A stretch of 39,675 nt of DNA from CAYRCJ01 sp964422785 (lineage in GTDB: Bacteria; Patescibacteriota; Minisyncoccia; UBA11713; 2-01-FULL-45-33): assembly GCA_964422785.1 (NCBI GenBank), contig CAYRCJ010000002.1, positions 1 through 39,675 of the forward strand. The letters run 5' to 3'. The notes beneath the pieces are model-generated. The model searched no databases, was not told the origin of the DNA, and was given only the letters and a program-made list of their open reading frames with translations. Positions 39,121 through 39,675 of this stretch are shown here, piece after piece (position 1 is the stretch's first letter; each line of letters starts with the position of its first letter). A program made the translations under genes and the position numbers.

Positions 39121-39675
39121 TTATAATTTTTTAATCAAGTCCCTGATTTCGGCGGCTTTTTCGAAGTCGAGATTCTTTGCGGCTTCACGCATTTCTCCTT
39201 CGAGCTCTTCTTTTAGTTTTTCTTTGGAAAGACTTTTGGACATCTTGGTGATATCCAATTTTACCTGTTTGGCTTTCTCGGCTCCGGCAAAAATACTTTC
39301 ACCGATTTCGCGCGTCGTTGTTGTGGGTGTTATATTATTTTTCACATTATATTCTTCCTGGATTTTTCTACGGCGTTCGGTTTCGCTGATCGCGAATTTC
39401 ATAGAGTCTGTGATTTTATCCGCGTACATCAACACTGTTCCCTGAGTATGGCGCGCGGCTCTTCCGATTGTTTGAATAAGCGTTTGGGCATTTCTCAAAA
39501 ATCCTTCTTTGTCTGCGTCCAAAATTATAACCAAAGAAACTTCCGGCAGATCCAAGCCTTCGCGAAGGAGATTTATGCCGACGATTACATCATAAGTTCC
39601 TTTTCTTAAGTCGCCCAAAATTTTATGCCGCTCGATTGTTTTAATATCCGAGTGAAGATATTCCGCTTTAATTTC
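39121..39675 (-). CDS. uvrB: UvrB, C-terminal part (cut by the right window edge)
   Basis: The reading frame continues through the window edge. The visible 184 residues start EIKAEYLHSDIKTIERHKIL and contain GINLLREGLDLPEVSLVIILDADKEGFLRN and TIGRAARHTQGTVLMYAD, which are helicase motifs V and VI of UvrB, the damage-verification subunit of nucleotide excision repair. The last residues (LKEELEGEMREAAKNLDFEKAAEIRDLI) are the UVR domain that binds UvrC. An apparent start at 39618 is a codon inside the frame (TTG) and not the real start. The gene lies 17 bases from rpsT on the same strand. Confidence 0.95.
   Translation of the reverse strand, partial: EIKAEYLHSDIKTIERHKILGDLRKGTYDVIVGINLLREGLDLPEVSLVIILDADKEGFLRNAQTLIQTIGRAARHTQGTVLMYADKITDSMKFAISETERRRKIQEEYNVKNNITPTTTTREIGESIFAGAEKAKQVKLDITKMSKSLSKEKLKEELEGEMREAAKNLDFEKAAEIRDLIKKL

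Overview
The window looks like a piece of a Patescibacteria (Candidate Phyla Radiation, Parcubacteria-like) chromosome assembled from a metagenome. The evidence is the AT-rich, tightly packed small genes, shortened housekeeping proteins, TGA used as a normal stop (so not the recoded Gracilibacteria-type lineages), a Patescibacteria-style type IV secretion (T4SS)/pilus cluster, and a 100-N scaffold gap flanked by an exact 55-bp repeat. Many core genes have a -10 box (TANAAT) only 7-12 nt before the start codon and no Shine-Dalgarno (SD) site, which points to leaderless mRNAs. A few cassettes instead have TTGAC(A/T)-N16/17-TATAAT promoters and clear SD sites.

Layout. 1-995: the end of a UvrD/PcrA-type helicase and rsmA. 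985-1566 (minus): a secreted orphan. 1658-14309: a co-oriented envelope/T4SS cluster with a calcium-repeat membrane protein, a secreted protein, a giant VirB6/TrbL protein with 69-residue repeats, a PrgI family protein, a VirB4 N-domain-like protein, the VirB4 ATPase, an Ig-like secreted protein, a two-helix pilin-like protein and a beta-propeller-like protein split by the N gap. 14314-15090: a TrmB-type regulator and its terminator.

15171-19375 is the most unusual part. It holds a promoter-driven structured RNA (about 15626-15792), a second near-duplicate promoter (15871-15899), then about 3.4 kb apparently transcribed as one unit. That unit contains a hairpin leader, a 28-aa ORF, an 89-aa orphan, about 1.7 kb without credible protein coding but packed with perfect or near-perfect stems, and three genes with good SD sites (excisionase-type HTH protein, zinc-ribbon-like protein, multi-pass membrane protein) before a strong terminator. 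Within the RNA section a module (hairpin, CCCACCAAA, hairpin, TTTGGTGGG, closed domain, TTGAAAA tail) recurs three to four times. I do not recognise it as a known RNA family, and it is the best candidate here for an undescribed system.

19376-23707 is the replication-origin neighbourhood: jag, yidC, rnpA and rpmH on the minus strand, and dnaA and dnaN on the plus strand, with two TTATACACA DnaA boxes between dnaA and dnaN. 23704-33867: a class A penicillin-binding protein, tyrS, ruvC, a shortened YebC, small membrane proteins, ruvB, a 6S-like RNA candidate with a perfect promoter, pilB and a degenerate DHH-like protein. 33924-34580: a self-contained secreted-protein cassette. 34609-39675: tsaE, polA, a lone receiver-domain protein, holA, rpsT and the end of uvrB.

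The core genes serve replication, repair, translation and envelope assembly. The T4SS-like cluster, PilB and the pilin suggest surface machinery, possibly for DNA uptake or attachment to other cells; that is inference.
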